A stretch of 64,000 nucleotides of DNA from Arachis hypogaea (GCF_003086295.3 NC_092045.1:86938693-87002692), one strand, 5' to 3'; positions 34,101 to 46,091 are shown, counted from the first letter of the stretch. Program-made: numbers and translations. The notes: generated by a model from the sequence alone, not told the origin.

Positions 34101-35014
34101 AGTGTCTTCCCACTCCTTAGTTGAACTGCTTGGCATTCCTCTGTTATTTGTTTAGATATTTGCTGTTTAGCTTGATTCAACTGCAGTTCCATGTTCTTGT
34201 TAGCAACTTTAGTTTCATGGAGCATCTCTTTAAATTCTGCTAACTGTTCTGTCATCAGGAGCAATTGTTGATTAAGCTCAATCATCTGTTCTTGAGGATT
34301 AGGATCAGTGGCTAGTGCCATGACTTCCTCTTTTGGAGAGAACTCATTGCTAGAGTACAAATATTGGTTTCTAGCAACAGTGTCTATAAGCTCTTGAGCT
34401 TCTTCAATTGTCTTCCTCATGTGTATAGATCCACCAGCTGAGTGGTCTAAAGACATCTGAGCTTTTTCTGTAAGCCCATAGTAGAAGATGTCTAACTGTA
34501 CCCACTCTGAAAACATTTCAGAGGGGCACTTTCTTAGCATACCTCTATACCTCTCCCAGGCATTATAAAGGGATTCATTATCCTCTTGTTTAAAGCCTTG
34601 GATGTCCAGCCTTAGCTGTGTCATCCTCTTTGGAGGGTAAAAGTGATTCAGGAATTTGTCTGATAACTGTTTCCATGTCTTTATGCTTGCTGTAGGTTGG
34701 TTATTCAACCACCTTTTAGCTTGATCTTTTACAGCAAATGGAAACAGTAATAGTCTGTAGACATTCTGATCCACCTCTTTATCATGTACTGTGTCAGCAA
34801 TTCGTAAGAACTGTGCCAGAAACTCAGTAGGCTCTTCCTGAGGAAGACCGGAATACTGGCAATTTTGCTGCACTATGATAATGAGTTGAGGATTTAGCTT
34901 AAAGCTGCTTGCTTTAATGGGAGGTATACATATGCTACTCCCATATGCAGTTGTAATGGGGTTAGCATATGACTCCAGAGTCCTTCTGGACTGTTCAATT
35001 CCACTTAGGTCCAT
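30911..35014 (-). CDS. E gag-protease-RT-RNase H polyprotein
   Basis: A 1367-residue frame from ATG 35014; the last 65 or so residues are out of frame after the deletion near 31110. Domains by rough residue: gag 80-190 ([31 protein letters not shown]), variable spacer 240-450 with LRSGKT and in-frame GGCGTT motifs, aspartic protease about 510-620 ([18 protein letters not shown]), reverse transcriptase about 790-970 (active site [10 protein letters not shown]), RNase H about 1090-1230 (CDASD, TEKELL, YTDHAAL, ADHLSR). The FMDD variant and the overall order fit the Athila lineage. Gag forms the particle; protease, RT and RNase H process it and copy the RNA. No internal stop is present upstream of integrase, so it could still make gag and RT. 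Confidence 0.95.
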   Translation of the reverse strand: MDLSGIEQSRRTLESYANPITTAYGSSICIPPIKASSFKLNPQLIIIVQQNCQYSGLPQEEPTEFLAQFLRIADTVHDKEVDQNVYRLLLFPFAVKDQAKRWLNNQPTASIKTWKQLSDKFLNHFYPPKRMTQLRLDIQGFKQEDNESLYNAWERYRGMLRKCPSEMFSEWVQLDIFYYGLTEKAQMSLDHSAGGSIHMRKTIEEAQELIDTVARNQYLYSSNEFSPKEEVMALATDPNPQEQMIELNQQLLLMTEQLAEFKEMLHETKVANKNMELQLNQAKQQISKQITEECQAVQLRSGKTLNNTAQKSRKPNKEQLTEDNQTTVQNPSEDSKSPERNTFGVQTPEKGGKLALNAHSLPSSGVQTPEKGEKLALNAHFPPNPGVQTPREDQTSESADSNPSNKASSTTSVRNKPAASKVEEYKAKMPYPQKLRQAEQDKQFARFADYLRTLEIKIPFAEALEQIPSYAKFMKEILSHKKDWRETEKVFLTEECSAVILKSLPEKLQDPGSFMIPCTLEGACTKTALCDFGASINLIPASTIRKLGLTGEVKPTRICLQLADGSIKYPSGIIEDMIVKVGPFAFPTDFVVLEMEEHKSATLILGRPFLATGRTLIDVQRGEVTLRVNEDEFKLNAVKAMQHPDTPNDCMGADIIDSLVEEINMTESLESELEDIFKDAQPDQEESVETKEFSKIPQEGDKPPKPELKPLPPSLKYAFLGEGDTFPVIISSALNPQEEGALIQVLRTHKTALGWSISDLKGISPARCMHKILLEDNAKPVVQPQRRLNPAMKEVVQKEVTKLLEAGIIYPISDSPWVSPVQVVPKKGGMTVVHNEKNELVPTRTVTGWRMCIDYRRLNTATRKDHFPLPFIDQMLERLAGHDYYCFLDGYSGYNQITVDPQDQEKTAFTCPSGVFAYRRMPFGLCNAPATFQRCMLSIFSDMVEKFLEVFMDDFSVYGDSFSSCLNHLALVLKRCQETNLVLNWEKCHFMVTEGIVLGHKISSRGIEVDKAKVEVIEKLPPPANVKAIRSFLGHAGFYRRFIKDFSKIAKPLSNLLAADTPFVFDTQCLQAFETLKAKLVTAPVISAPDWTLPFELMCDASDHAIGAVLGQRHNKLLHVIYYASRVLNDAQKNYTTTEKELLAVVYAIDKFRSYLVGSKVVVYTDHAALKYLLTKQDSKPILIRWVLLLQEFDIEIRDRKGTENQVADHLSRIEPVAGASLPSTEISETFPDEQLFAIQEAPWFADIANYKAVRFIPQEYSRVQRKKLISDAKYYLWDEPYLFKRYADGVIRRCVPREEAQGSYGTAMDHNMEDILEVSEQPLKSSNVASTGLLSIKIPESLCVTVTVAKELVTCLTDMPCLNKGY
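33842..33992 (-). repeat. GGCGTT palindromes inside the E gag coding region
   Basis: Five motifs alternate between GGCGTT-CAAACGCC (read as GVQTP) and GGCGTTAAACGCC (read as ALNAH). They stay in frame and form a protein repeat of about 24 residues. They resemble the LTR and pre-ORF2 motifs at the DNA level. Confidence 0.85.
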
Positions 35015-35790
35015 GATGGAGAAAGGGAATATGATATGGATTCACAAGTAAAGTTTTTTTATTTTAATTAAAAGTGACCGAAAATAATAAAAGAAAATAA
35101 ATGGAAAATAAAATAAAATTTCAAAAAATAAAATCAAAGCAAATTGAAAACTAAATTAATTAATTAATTAAAAAGATATGATTGAGAATTATTTTGAAAA
35201 AGATATGATTGAGAAGATATGATTGCAAATAAAAATGATTGAAAAGATATGATTTTGAAAATCTTTGACTAATTTAATGCAAAATTTCGAAAATTATGAG
35301 TAAAACAAGGAAAGGATAATTTTTTATTTTTAGATTTTAATGAGGAAAGAGAAAAACAACAGAACGACACTAAACTTAGAAATTTTAGATCAAAACAAAG
35401 AGAACAAACAAGAAAACTTTGAATGTCAAGATGAACACCAAGAGCACTTTGAAGATCAAGATGAACACCAAGAACAAATTTTTGAAAAATTTTTAAGTGA
35501 ATAAAAGCACAAAAGACACCAAACTTAAAATTTTTAGAAAATCAAACACAAATTTTCGAAAACTTAAAGGAAAACACAAAGAAGACACCAAACTTAAAAT
35601 TTTTAAGGATCAAAAAGAGACTAAGGACATGCAAATTCGAAAAACTAAAAGAAAAAAAAAACAAAAGCATGCAATTGACACCAAACTTAAAATATGAAAC
35701 TAGACTCAACTAAAAGACTCTAAACCAACAAAAATAAAACAGTCCTAATCTAAGCAACAAGATAAGCCGTCAGTTGTCCAAACTCGAACA
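35015..35790 (-). other. E leader between PBS and gag
   Basis: AT-rich and non-coding. It holds four polypurine-like copies, AAGTTTGGTGTC or AAGTTTAGTGTC (reversed, at about 35368, 35516, 35586 and 35678). Confidence 0.7.
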
Positions 35791-35809
35791 ATCCCCGGCA
35801 ACGGCGCCA
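35791..35809 (-). other. E primer-binding site (tRNA-Asp type)
   Basis: On the element strand: TGGCGCCGTTGCCGGGGAT, six bases after the LTR, matching the 3' end of tRNA-Asp(GUC). Confidence 0.95.
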
Positions 35810-35815
35810 AAAACT

Positions 35816-37290
35816 TGGTGCACGAAATTGCAATCACACTTTTGCAATCCCGCACAACTAACCAGCAAGTGCACTGGGTCGTCCAAGTAATACCTTACGC
35901 GAGTAAGGGTCGATCCCACGGAGATTGTCGGCTTGAAGCAAGCTATGGTTATCTTGTAAATCTTAGTCAGGATATCAGAGATTATCAGGATTGATTGTAA
36001 AAAGCAAAAGAACATAAAACAGGTACTTGAATTGCAGTGATGGAGAACAGGTTGAGGTTTTGGAGATGCTCCATCTTCTGAATCTCTGCTTTCCTACTGT
36101 CTTCTTCTTCAAGCATGCAAGGCTCCTTCCATGGCAAGCTGTATGCAAGGGTTTCATCGTTGTCAATGGCTACCTCCCATCCTCTCAGTGGAAATGTTCA
36201 ACGCACCCTGTCACGGCACGGCTATCCATCTGTCGGTTCTCAATCAAGCCGGAATAGAATCCAGTGATTCTTTTGCGTCTGTCACTAACGCCCCGCCCTC
36301 AGGAGTTTGAAGCTCGTCACAGTCATTCAATCATTGAATCCCACTCAGAATACCACAGACAAGGTTTAGACCTTCCGGATTCTCTTGAATGCCGCCATCA
36401 GTTCTAGCTTATACCACGAAGATTCCGGTCAAAGAATCCAAGAGATATCTACTTAATCTAAGATAGAACGGAGGTGGTTGTCAGGCACGCGTTCATAGTT
36501 GAGAATGATGATGATTGTCACGGATCATCACATTCATCCGATTTAAGAACAAGTGATATCTTAGAATGGAAGCAAGCATGATTGAATGAAAAACAGTAGT
36601 AATTGCATTAATCCATCAAGACACAGCAGAGCTCCTCACCCCTAACCATGGGGTTTAGAGACTCATGCTGTGGAAGGTACACAAAGAAACGTGTAAAGTG
36701 TCATGAGGTACAGATACAATGTCAAAAGATCCTATTAATAGTAAACTAGTAACCTAGGGTATACAGAAATGAGTAAATGACGTAAAAATCCACTTCTGGG
36801 TCCACTTGGTGTGTGCTTGGGCTGAGCAATGAAGCATTTTCGTGTAGAGACCTTTTCTGGAGTTAAACGCCAGCTTTTATGCCAGTTTGGGCGTTTAACT
36901 CCAAGTTTTATGCCAGTTCCAGCGTTAAACGCTGGAATTTCTGAGGCTGATTTGCCACGCCGGTTTGGGCCATCAAATCTTGGGCAAAGTATGGACTATC
37001 ATATATTGCTGGAAAGCCCAGGATGTCTACTTTTCAATGCCGTTGAGCAGGGAGGTCAGAATCCAACAGCATCTGCAGTCCTTTTCAGTCTCTGAATCAG
37101 ATTTTTGCTCAAGACCCTCAATTTCAGCCAGAAAATACCTGAAATCACAGAAAAACACACAAACTCATAGTAAAGTCCAGAAAAGTGAATTTTAACTAAA
37201 AACTAATAAAAATATACTAAAAACTAACTAGATCATACTAAAAACATACTAGAAACATTGCCAAAAAGCGTATAAATTATCCGCTCATCA
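35816..37290 (-). repeat. E 5' LTR (1475 bp)
   Basis: It is near-identical to 25585-27105 apart from a 47-bp deletion near 37048 (the CCGTTGAG/CAGGGAGG junction) and about a dozen substitutions. TSD CAAGG follows at 37291-37295. Confidence 0.95.
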
Positions 37291-37295
37291 CAAGG

Positions 37296-37395
37296 GCGTG
37301 AGATACATAAGCTAAAGCGCCAGAAGCTGTCCCTTGAAGAGCCAGCCATCCCACAGATTGAAGGAGCGCCTCTCTCTCAAAATAAAGGTTGTTGA
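37296..37395 (+). pseudogene. F ORF2, last part
   Basis: It continues the F frame after E: GREIHKLKRQKLS and then a divergent tail ending in TGA 37393-37395. E has the corresponding GRELQELKHQKLS. Confidence 0.85.
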
Positions 37396-38495
37396 GTCCT
37401 AACTCTGTGATAACGTTTGTTATTAGAGACCTATATTGAGAGTTACATGAGCATTAGTATTAGAGTCGTTTATTTTTATTATTATTATTCCATAAGTATT
37501 AGTAGCATTTAAATTTCCATTTTTATTTTGAATTGCATGAGTAGTACTTTATTTTTATTTTTTTCATTTGGCTATAATTTACTCTTCTTATCATCATTAA
37601 ACATGAATAAAATAGTAGATTTTTTTAGAAGAGCAAGGGTGCAAACATTTCGAGTATATAATAAGAAAAATCCAAATTATTTATATGTGGTGGCATTACT
37701 TTAGCTCTCTGAATGAATTCATAAACATTGCATATTTTCTTTATATACTGAAATTCAAGTAATGTTTGGCTCTTGAAAGAATGAGATAAACAGAAAGATG
37801 TTATTGATAATCTGAAATATCATAAAATTGATTCTTGAAGCAAGAAAAAGCAGTATTCAAAAAAAACAAAAAGCCAGTAACCCTTTAAACAAAAAGGCAA
37901 GTGAAATGGATCCAAGGCTTTGAGTATCACTGGATAGGAGGGCCCAAGGGAATAAAATCCTGGCCTAAGTAGCTAAATCAAGCTGTCCCTAACCATTTGC
38001 TTGTGTCATGAAGGTCCAAGTGAAAAGCTTGGACTGAGTGGTTAAAGTCGTGATCCAAAGCAAAAGAGTGTGCTTAAGAACTCTAGGCACCTCTAACTGG
38101 GGACTCTAGCAAAGCTGAGTCACAATCTGAAAAGGCTCACCCAGTTATGTGTTCGTGGCATTTATGTATCTAGTGGTAATACTGGAAAACAAAATGCTTA
38201 GGGTCACAGCTAAGACTCAAAGAAGCTGTGTTCAAGAATTAATCAAAGTTAAACTAGGAAAATCAATAACCTCATCTGCATGCTGAGTTCTGTAAGAAGC
38301 CTATCATTCTGAGTTTCAGAGAATAAAGTGAGATGCCAAAACTATTCAAAAGCAAAAAGCTATAAGCCCGGCTCATCTAATTTGAATTTGAGCTTCATTA
38401 AAAACACTGAGATTTTGTTGCACCATAATCTTCTTTTTATCCTATTTTATTTGTCTAGTTGCTTGGAGACAAGCAATGGTTTAAGTTTGGTATTG
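37396..38495 (+). other. F 3' untranslated region and polypurine position
   Basis: No coding frame. It matches the E, K and L 3' UTRs in reverse orientation and ends in TTTAAGTTTGGTATTG just before the LTR. Confidence 0.75.
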
Positions 38496-40169
38496 TGATG
38501 AGCAGATATTTTATACGCTTTTTGGCAGTGTTCTCATATAGTTTTTATCATGTTTTATTCACTTTTTATTATATTTTTATTAATTTTTATGCAAAAATCA
38601 CATTTCTGGACTTTACTATGAGTTTGTGTATTTTTTGTAATTTCAGGTATTTTCTGGCTGAAGTTGAGGGACCTAAGCAAAAATTTGATTCAGAGGCTGA
38701 GAAAGGACTGCAGATACTGTTGGATTCTGACCTCCCTACACTCAAATGCATTTTTCTGGAGCTACAGAAGTTCAATTGGGGCGCTCTCAATTGGGCTAAA
38801 AAGCTAACATCTTGGGCTTTCCATCAATGTATAATAGTCTATACTTTTCTTGAGATTTAATGGCCGAAACTAGCGTTTAAACGCCAGTCAAAGACCCTTT
38901 TCTTGCGTAAAACGCCAGAACTGGCACCAGAGCTGGAGTTAAACGCCCAAACTGGCACCCAAGCTGGAGTTTAACTCCAAGAATGGCCTATGCACATGAA
39001 ATCTTCAAAGCTCAGCCCAAATACTCACCAAGTGGGCCCCAAAAGTATATTTCTGTACTATCTGCACTTAGTTACTCATTTTCTATAAACCTAGGTTACT
39101 AGTTTAGTATAAAAACTACTTTTAGAGATTCATTTAGGAACTTATGACATTTTACATCTCATATTGTATCTTCTACGGCATGAGTCTCTAAACCCCATAG
39201 GTGGGGGTGAGGAGCTCTGTTGTGTTTCAATGGATTAATGCAATTACTATTGTTTTCTATTCAATCACGCTTGCTTCTGTTCTAAGATACTCACTCGTAC
39301 TTCAATACGAAGAATGTGATGATCCGTGACACTCATCATCATTCCTAAATTTTTGAACGTGTGCTTGACAACCACTTCCATTCTATCTGAGCTCAATGTA
39401 GTCATTGGGCGACAGCTTGAGTGTGTATCTCTTGGGTTTCTAATCCACAAGTTTGACTTGCATCTCCTGAAAACAGAGCATTCAAACTCGTGAGGTTAGA
39501 ACCTTCGTGGTATAGGCTAGAAACAATTGGCAGCATTCCTGAGATCTGGAAAGTCTAAACCTTGTCTGTGGTATTCCGAGTAGGATCTGGGAAGGGATGA
39601 CTGTGACGAGCTTTAAACTCGCGAATGTTGGACGCAGTGACAGTGTGTAAAAGGATAGAAAGATCCTATTCCGACACAAGTGAGAACTGACAGATGATTA
39701 GCCGTGCGGTAGCTGTACCTGGTAGTTTTCATCCGAGACGAGAGATCCGACAGTTGATTAGTACAGAAATCATACCTGGACTATTTTTACTGAGAGGACG
39801 GATGGTAGCCATTGACAACGGTGATCCACCAACATATAGCTTGCCATAGAAGGAGCCATGCGTGTTTGGAGAAGAAGACAGTAGGAAAGCAGAAATTCAG
39901 AAGACAGAGCATCTCTGAACCTCAACCTGTTCTCCATTACTGAACAACAAGTATCATTAATTTCATGCTCTTTAACTTTTTACAAACAAAATCAATTTTA
40001 TCACTAATATCCTAACTAAGAGTTACAGAATAACCAAAGCTTGCTTCAAGCCAGCAATCTCCGTGGGATCGACCCTTACTCACGTAAGGTATTACTTGGA
40101 CGACCCAGTGCACTTACTGGTTAGTTGTACCGGAGTTGTGAAAAGTGTGAATCACAATTCCGTGCACCA
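38496..40169 (+). repeat. F 3' LTR (1674 bp)
   Basis: It starts TGATGAGCAG and ends CCGTGCACCA. GGCGTT-type motifs lie at 38871-38975, about 130-240 bp upstream of the TATA-like box. The next base begins element B's LTR sequence (compare 48425 onward), so F inserted there; the expected 5-bp target copy is ATCAA. Confidence 0.9.
39108..39115 (+). promoter_or_regulatory. TATA-like box in the F LTR
   Basis: TATAAAAA in the context TTTAGTATAAAAAC, conserved in LTR J (about 47657) and, reversed, as GTATAAATA in K (about 58391) and L (about 61210). It probably marks the start of R. Confidence 0.6.
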
Positions 40170-41159
40170 ATCAACCTCTAACCTAGAAGGTGTGTCAAGT
40201 GGATAAATCAATTTGATTTTCCAGGTCCTAGTCAACTCCTATGGAAAGACTAGAATTAGTGGAATTCAAATCAACTAGCAAACATAACAATTATCCATCA
40301 ACAAAGGAGTTTGATAACTCAAATTACTCAACCAAAGCCAAGAGATGCAATAACAAAAAAATGGAGAAACAAACAATAAACATGAAATACCTCAAATTGC
40401 ATTAATAAGAGAAATCAAATCTAACATGAGAATTCATAAATTAAAGTAACAGAATAAATAAAAGTAGAAGAGAAACTAAATTAAAGGAACATCGAACCTG
40501 GAATTAGGAAGAAATAAACCTAAAACTAAGAGAAATCCTAAAACCTAAAACCTAGAGAGAGGAGAGAGCCTCTCTCTCTAAAACCTACATCCAAAACCTA
40601 AATTGTGAATGAAAAGTATGAATGAATTCCTGAATCTGCTCCACTCCCAGCCTCTAATTTGTATTTTCTGGACCAAAAACTGGGTCAAAAGCAGTCCAGA
40701 AATCGCTGGGGCGATTTCTGATACGTACAGCACGTGGCGCATGTCACGCGTGCGCGTTGTTTGGCGAATTTCTTGTCATGCGTACGCGTCAGTCACGCGT
40801 ACGCGTCACTTATCTTCTGCGCCAGGCATGCATGCGTGTCGTCCATGCGTGCGCATCGCTGCCAGCTTCTCAAAACTTCATTTTTCATGTTCCTTCCACT
40901 TTTGCATGTTTTTTTTCATCCTCTAAGTCATTCCTGCCCTATAAAACCTGGAAACACTTAACACACAGATCACGGCATCGAATGGTTATAAAATATTATT
41001 AAAATTAACAGTTTAAAGGCTTAGGAAACATGTTTTCAACTATATCACAGAATTAGGAAGGAATTATAAGATCATGCAAATTATATGAATAAGTGAGCAA
41101 AGACTTGATAAAAACCACTCAAATGAGCACAAGATAAACCATAAAATAGTGGTTTATCA
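40170..41159 (-). repeat. Element B 3' LTR, portion right of F
   Basis: It matches 48425-49442 of B's other LTR and ends AGTGGTTTATCA. ACGCG motifs lie at about 40740-40860. The ORFs here are translations of repeat DNA. Confidence 0.85.
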
Positions 41160-41176
41160 ATCTCCCCACACTTAAA
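41160..41176 (-). other. Element B polypurine tract
   Basis: On the element strand TATTTAAGTGTGGGGAGAT precedes the LTR start TGATAAACC, as in element A. Confidence 0.8.
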
Positions 41177-42358
41177 TATTTGCATGTTCTCATGCTAAGC
41201 TCAAGACAATTGATATTAAAACACATTCACAATTGAGTTGAGTTAAACTAAAGAGTTCACAAACTTGCAAGACAAGCAATGATCAAACATAGACTTATGG
41301 AAATGAGCCATTGAACCCTCACCGGATTCGTGTATGCACTCTAATCACTCAGTGTTTGGGGTTAAACACTCTACTCTTCTCTAATCATGCTTTCTAAGAC
41401 TTTGTTCTTCATCTAACCAATCAACAAATATTTAATGTACAAATGCAAACATCATGAGATCTTTTCAAGGTCATAATGGGGTTAAGGCAAGGGTGAGGAT
41501 ATATGTATGGCCAAGTGAGCTATAAACTGAATCCTTTTCTAGCCTAAGTTTTCACCTAACATACACATATTCTATGTTCTTTTAAAAATATGTTTAGCTA
41601 CCCATAATTTCCACTTTTATATTATAGACTCATGTACCAAATTATTCTATCACATATGCATTGATTTTTCATTAATATTGGGGTAATTTTGTCCCCTTAT
41701 TTATTACTATAAATAGTTTATATTGTAGAATTTTTTTTAAATAAACATAACACATCAATGCACATGGTATTTTAATTATTTTGGTCTCCCATGAGTAGGT
41801 ACCCAAATTCTAGATATCTTGTCAATTCAACACTTTCTTATCAACCCAAGTTTCCACGGTTTCCCATCTTTAATTGATACACAATCTCTATCTTAAGCTA
41901 ACCAAAGATTCAATTTGGGGTCATTAATTTGTTTTTTTGCTTAAGGCTAGTGATGTGGTAAAATACAGAACAAAGGGGATTAAAAGACTCAAAGTGGCAA
42001 ACAAGGTTGATTGAGAGGGTAGGCTATTTGGGATAAGTGAGTTAATAATAAATAATGGTCTCAATCATATGCAAGCATACAAATACACTAAACAGTGGAC
42101 ATATAGAATGGAACAAAGTAAAGTTTGCAATCATAGTGAAGAAACACACCAGAATAAAATATTATGGTTAAATAATGTAACCATTTAATTAAGCTGAAAA
42201 ACTTTGTGTGTTCTTTGGCTCAAAAACTGTATTCCAATTATACTTGTATCATGCAAGTAGAAATAAAAGGTTTTAACTCAAATTTAATGTGAATCTTAAA
42301 TGCCTTTCTTAAAAATAAATATATTCCTTGAAAATGTCATCAATTGACCAACATTTAT

Positions 42359-42438
<80 letters not shown>

Positions 42439-42780
42439 TAAATGGATTGTTATGATTATGAAAAACTGAAAATTTCTAGTTTACCTCCTATTTTCAATTA
42501 AACCAATTTCTCATATGCTAAAAAGGGTAGACTAACTAAATAATCCATGTTTTTCCATATCACAACTAATAGGCTAAGAGTGCAATCTAAGCTAAATATC
42601 TAAGATATATGCAGCCCAAAGTACAAAATGCAACAAGGTAAAAATAAACAAAAGTACAATAAAATAAAAATGTGCAAGTACTAAAAGGAAAATAAAGTAA
42701 AAGAAATCAAAATACAAAAAAAAGCAAAATAGGATAAAAAGTCTAAAATAGTTCACCAAAAATAGAATCCGTCAGAGATG
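41177..42780 (-). other. Element B 3' untranslated region, with (TA)n at 42362-42437
   Basis: AT-rich, no credible gene. A TA dinucleotide run of about 37 units occupies 42362-42437. It corresponds in position to 7232-8600 of A. Confidence 0.7.
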
Positions 42781-42784
42781 GCGA

Positions 42785-42802
42785 CCTCCCCACACTTATA
42801 TC
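42785..42802 (-). other. Internal polypurine-like copy (element B)
   Basis: On the element strand ATAAGTGTGGGGAGGTCGCC, just after ORF2. It is the counterpart of 7192-7210 in A, including the downstream GGTCG. Confidence 0.7.
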
Positions 42803-42826
42803 ACAGGATCGTCCTCGATGCTAAAG

Positions 42827-44199
42827 TCAAGCTAGGTGTGAAGGATCATCGCCTTTTGCAGGGTGTGCTGCTGGCTCGGTGAGCTCTGGCTGTGTAGGGG
42901 CCTGAGGCTCTGCAGGCTGCTCAAGCTGAGGCTCCTCATGATGTGCCTGCTGCTGGTCCTCCCTCTAGGCATCCTCCTTCTGCTCTTCCTCCTCCTCCTC
43001 AGAGTGCTCTGATGGTGTGTTAGGCTCGGAGGGGATGTCAGTATGCCCTGTCCTTATCATCAGCTTCAAATGCTCATAGTGTCACAAATCATAACACCGC
43101 TGGTTGCGGTGCTCCATCTGATCAAGGCGCTCAAAATGGCAGTGCACAAGGTGATAGATAGGCTGAGAAGCGGATGATGGTGATGTGGAAGCAGGTGGGG
43201 CTGCAGGTGCTGAAGGCGCAGCTGAGGATGTGGTCGCATTAGTAGAGGCAGTGAAAGAAGGTGGTCTGTTGCCTAGAGGTCCGAACTGCTTGCCGTGCAG
43301 AATAATCTTCTTGCAGTTGGTAATCAGTGGCCTCTCATCCTCTGGCTCCCAAGGCACCTCAGCTCGGCGAGCCATTTGGGTAATCAAATAAGGAAATGAT
43401 AGGGTGTCTCGAACATGAACTCTAGCCATGTACTTTCTGATGAACCGTGGAAGGTATAGTTCCTTTCCTTCCATGACGCACCAGATAAGGATGATCATAG
43501 CAGTTGGCACCTCAGACTCGTGAGTACTAGGCATAACATAATTACTTAGTATTATCTGCCATAGCCTAGCTTCATCATTGAGGTAAATAATCTTTATACC
43601 CCTAGGAGTGGTCGTGGACTTTCCCATAGCCCATGGAGCATTAGAATCAATGGCTATGGTACGCCGAACAGCATCCCAATCAAAATTCATGAATCTTATA
43701 GACTCCTCGGCCTGTTGATAACCATCTTTTTCAGTCATTTTAGGCTGGAATTGGAGGATATCCTCTATCGCCTCCTCAGTGATGAAAATCTACTTTCCCA
43801 TAAGCTGCACTGCATCAAGGATCATCTTAAAATAGTTGGAATAGAACTCACAAACCCATGATGCGTTAACCTCTATCAAAACTCTGTCCAAAAAAATGCA
43901 ACCTCTCTGCTTGATCTGTTCTTCAGTATATTTCTTTAATTCGGTTGGTATTTTGAGCATCTGTTCCAAGTAGAGGTGCCAAGTGTCTCGAAAGACCGGA
44001 AACTTTAGTTCACAGTAACGATTGGCAAACTTGACTGGGTCATTTGCAGTCACTAGTTGATCTTCTTTTTCCTGTGGAGTGAAGTTCTTCTCACGCCAGA
44101 ATTCATTCCCTAGAATATCTGAGAGAGTGACAGATGACTGTCCTCTTTTTCGCTTACCGGAATTGGCCTTAGCCTTTCTTTTTCTTTCGGGTCAGACAT
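42827..44199 (-). pseudogene. Element B ORF2: putative plant transposon protein
   Basis: The ATG is at 44199 (MSDPKEK). A one-base shift in the A-rich start leads into a long frame containing a basic stretch (ERKRKAKANSGKRKRG), then CELKFPVFRDTWHLYLEQM, SWVCEFYSNYF, WAMGKSTTTPRGIKI, ARLWQIILSNYVMP, EVPTAMIILIWCVMEGK and RRAEVPWEPEDE. An Ala/Ser/Pro linker and an acidic tail follow, to TGA at 42827-42829. In-frame stops lie at 43788-43790 and about 43079. The pattern fits the same transposon-protein superfamily as E ORF2 (a four-helix-like central region with a conserved GK), though I can only judge this by eye. No membrane segment. Confidence 0.7.
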
Positions 44200-44200
44200 C

Positions 44201-44222
44201 CTAAAAAATAGAAATCCAGAAT
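44201..44222 (-). promoter_or_regulatory. Putative 3' splice site at the ORF2 start (element B)
   Basis: On the element strand GGATTTCTATTTTTTAG is followed by G and then the ATG at 44199. This is the same arrangement (AG, one G, ATG) as in element A at 7050-7052. Confidence 0.55.
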
Positions 44223-45724
44223 ACAGATTATCAAAAAAAGCGGGGAAACAACTAGGCAATTAATGGGCAAGCATAACAGGCAGTGGATAGGCAAAAGAGG
44301 AATGTAGAAAGGGAACCAAAAGGAATAGGAATGCTAGCTCAGCATCTCATGAATTGGCTTTGGTGTAAACCAAATAAAATACAATTTCAAGAGTACTAAA
44401 GTCAATTCATGAGTGGAAGTTAAGTAAAGCAGTTTTCAGACAAATTGGGCAGCATTCCGGCAGTAAAAGAAACGTTCCCAGAATAAATAAATGGCAGCCG
44501 ATCAACAAGTCAGGTCAAGTTCATATGAAGTGCAACATTTGTCAATTAGCATAGAGAGAAGACAATTCATATGACTCAGGCATCATGAAGTGAAACAAAA
44601 CAGCTTGTTATCTCTCAAACTTAAGCAATCAATATGGGATGCCTATGAATTCAGGAACAATTAAAAACACCAAAACCACATATAAATTCACATGGAATAA
44701 TTAAATGAGCCAATAAGATAGCAATAAGCAATGATTCCATAACCAGTTAAGCACATGCAGCATGCTATCGTTGATCAATGAATAATGGATGGAACCATGG
44801 CACTAATTCAGCAAAAATTTCTCAAAGAGAAGATAAGCAATCAATTATGAATAACGAATATGGGTTCAAAGAATTAAGCTCCACTGCATTAATAATGAAG
44901 ATCAAATCGCAACAAGAATTCAACAGCAATCGCAGCTCAGAACCGAAATCCATCAAAAGCATACATCAAGAATCCAATATCAAGGAACTAAACCGACTCA
45001 GATAAGAACTCAGCAGTTTCAGATGATATTTGGTAACATCAGTATACCAGTTTAGCACAAAAGTGAATCAAATGAGATATGAGCACAGCATTAATAACAA
45101 TTGAAACCTAATTAATAGCATCAAGCAGTTTAATTTAGCACAGGGTAAGTCATGATTATCACAGACAGAGAAGGATTAACCATTTCCAGACAGCAAGTAC
45201 GGAGAAATTATCAAACCTATATCCACTAACCACATCCTAGCTACCTAACCACCTAAAATCAACTACGAATATGCATCTATGTCTATCTTAATTTGAATAA
45301 AATTTAAAGAAGCATACTAACTTAACTGAACAGAGGAAAAATTGAAATGCAGAGATGGACGCAAGGAAACCTGGGACAAGCAGAAACAAAACTGAAAGTG
45401 GAAGGAGGAAGAGGGGTGGTGCGAGGTACTGCCGGACCGGAGGTGGTGGCGGCACGACGCCGCAACGCTGTCGGCGGTGGTGTGTGATGAAGGTGGAGGT
45501 GGGCAGAGAGGATAGAGAGGAAGGAAAAGAAAACAAAGAGAGAGGAGTGGCAGTCAGTGGCGTCGGCGGTGGTTCGGGGTCGCTGGCGGAGGTTGCGGTG
45601 CGAGGTTGATGGTGGTGGGTGGTGGTTGTTGCAATGGAGGGAGAAGAGAGAAGAATTTGAACGATGAGGGAGAAGAAGCTCGAGAGTGGGTTAGGGTTCT
45701 CGCGTATGGGGGGTTAATGAAATC
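44223..45724 (-). other. Element B spacer before ORF2, with a GC/GGT-rich patch (45380-45700)
   Basis: 44223-45330 is A/T-rich without a credible frame. 45380-45700 is strikingly rich in GGT/GGC on the plus strand and open in several frames, but the product is low-complexity and I do not call a gene. Elements A and C have no such patch at this place. Confidence 0.5.
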
Positions 45725-46030
45725 AAATCCACGCGTACGCGTCGACCAAAATCGTGCTAAATGCATGATTCTAGCGTCGTCTTGGCGCAACCCTCTGTTC
45801 AGAATGAAGGGGGCTAAGTATTTCATGCGATGCGTGCGCGTCGTACACGCGCACGCGTGGTGTGCTAGAATTGAAACTTACTCGTACGCGTCAATGATGC
45901 ATTCGCGTGGATCGGATTGTGCGTTTTGCACACCAGCCGCACGATTCTATCACAACTTTCTGGTCGTTGGATGGAAGCGCCGATTTGAGATCGACGCCAC
46001 GCGTGGCCTATGCGCACGCGTGGTGTGGCT
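45725..46030 (-). repeat. Element B ACGCG palindrome cluster
   Basis: Several copies of ACGCGTACGCGTC, ACGCGCACGCGTGG and related motifs, the counterpart of 5918-6480 in A and 56215-56760 in C. Confidence 0.8.
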
Positions 46031-46035
46031 CCCCC

Positions 46036-46090
<55 letters not shown>
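46036..46090. repeat. (TTTA)n microsatellite
   Basis: About 13 units of TTTA in element B, between the hairpin and the ACGCG cluster. Confidence 0.95.

Positions 46091-46091
<1 letters not shown>

Larger units (their letters stand above)
25585..37290 (-). mobile_element. Element E: nearly complete Athila-like (FIDEL-like) retrotransposon, 11.7 kb, antisense
   Basis: Both LTRs, both target duplications, PBS, gag-pol, ORF2 and the 3' polypurine tract are present. In sense order: LTR (37290-35816), PBS, leader with four polypurine-like copies, gag-protease-RT-RNase H in one frame (35014 to about 31110), integrase in a shifted frame, hairpin, GGCGTT cluster, ORF2, 3' UTR, LTR (27105-25585). The LTRs differ at about a dozen positions plus a 47-bp deletion and a one-base indel, which suggests insertion within roughly the last million years. 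Confidence 0.95.
11929..40169 (+). mobile_element. Element F: old Athila-like element, split by H1, H2 and E
   Basis: Three blocks join into one collinear element: 11929-12694 (C-terminal gag to protease), 20411-25584 (protease, RT, RNase H, integrase, hairpin, GGCGTT cluster, ORF2) and 37291-40169 (end of ORF2, 3' UTR, 3' LTR). The reading order is continuous across both internal insertions, whose target duplications (CACAT, CAAGG) are visible. Many stops and frameshifts make F clearly older than its inserts. Its gag start and 5' LTR lie left of H1, outside the window. Confidence 0.9.

Noticed and set aside
40609..41002. Frames at 40609-41002 and 48925-49264 as conserved genes, since they occur twice
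   Set aside because: They are the two LTRs of element B; conservation is explained by that.
42362..42437. The (TA)n run as a regulatory or structural element
   Set aside because: A plain microsatellite with no counterpart in A.
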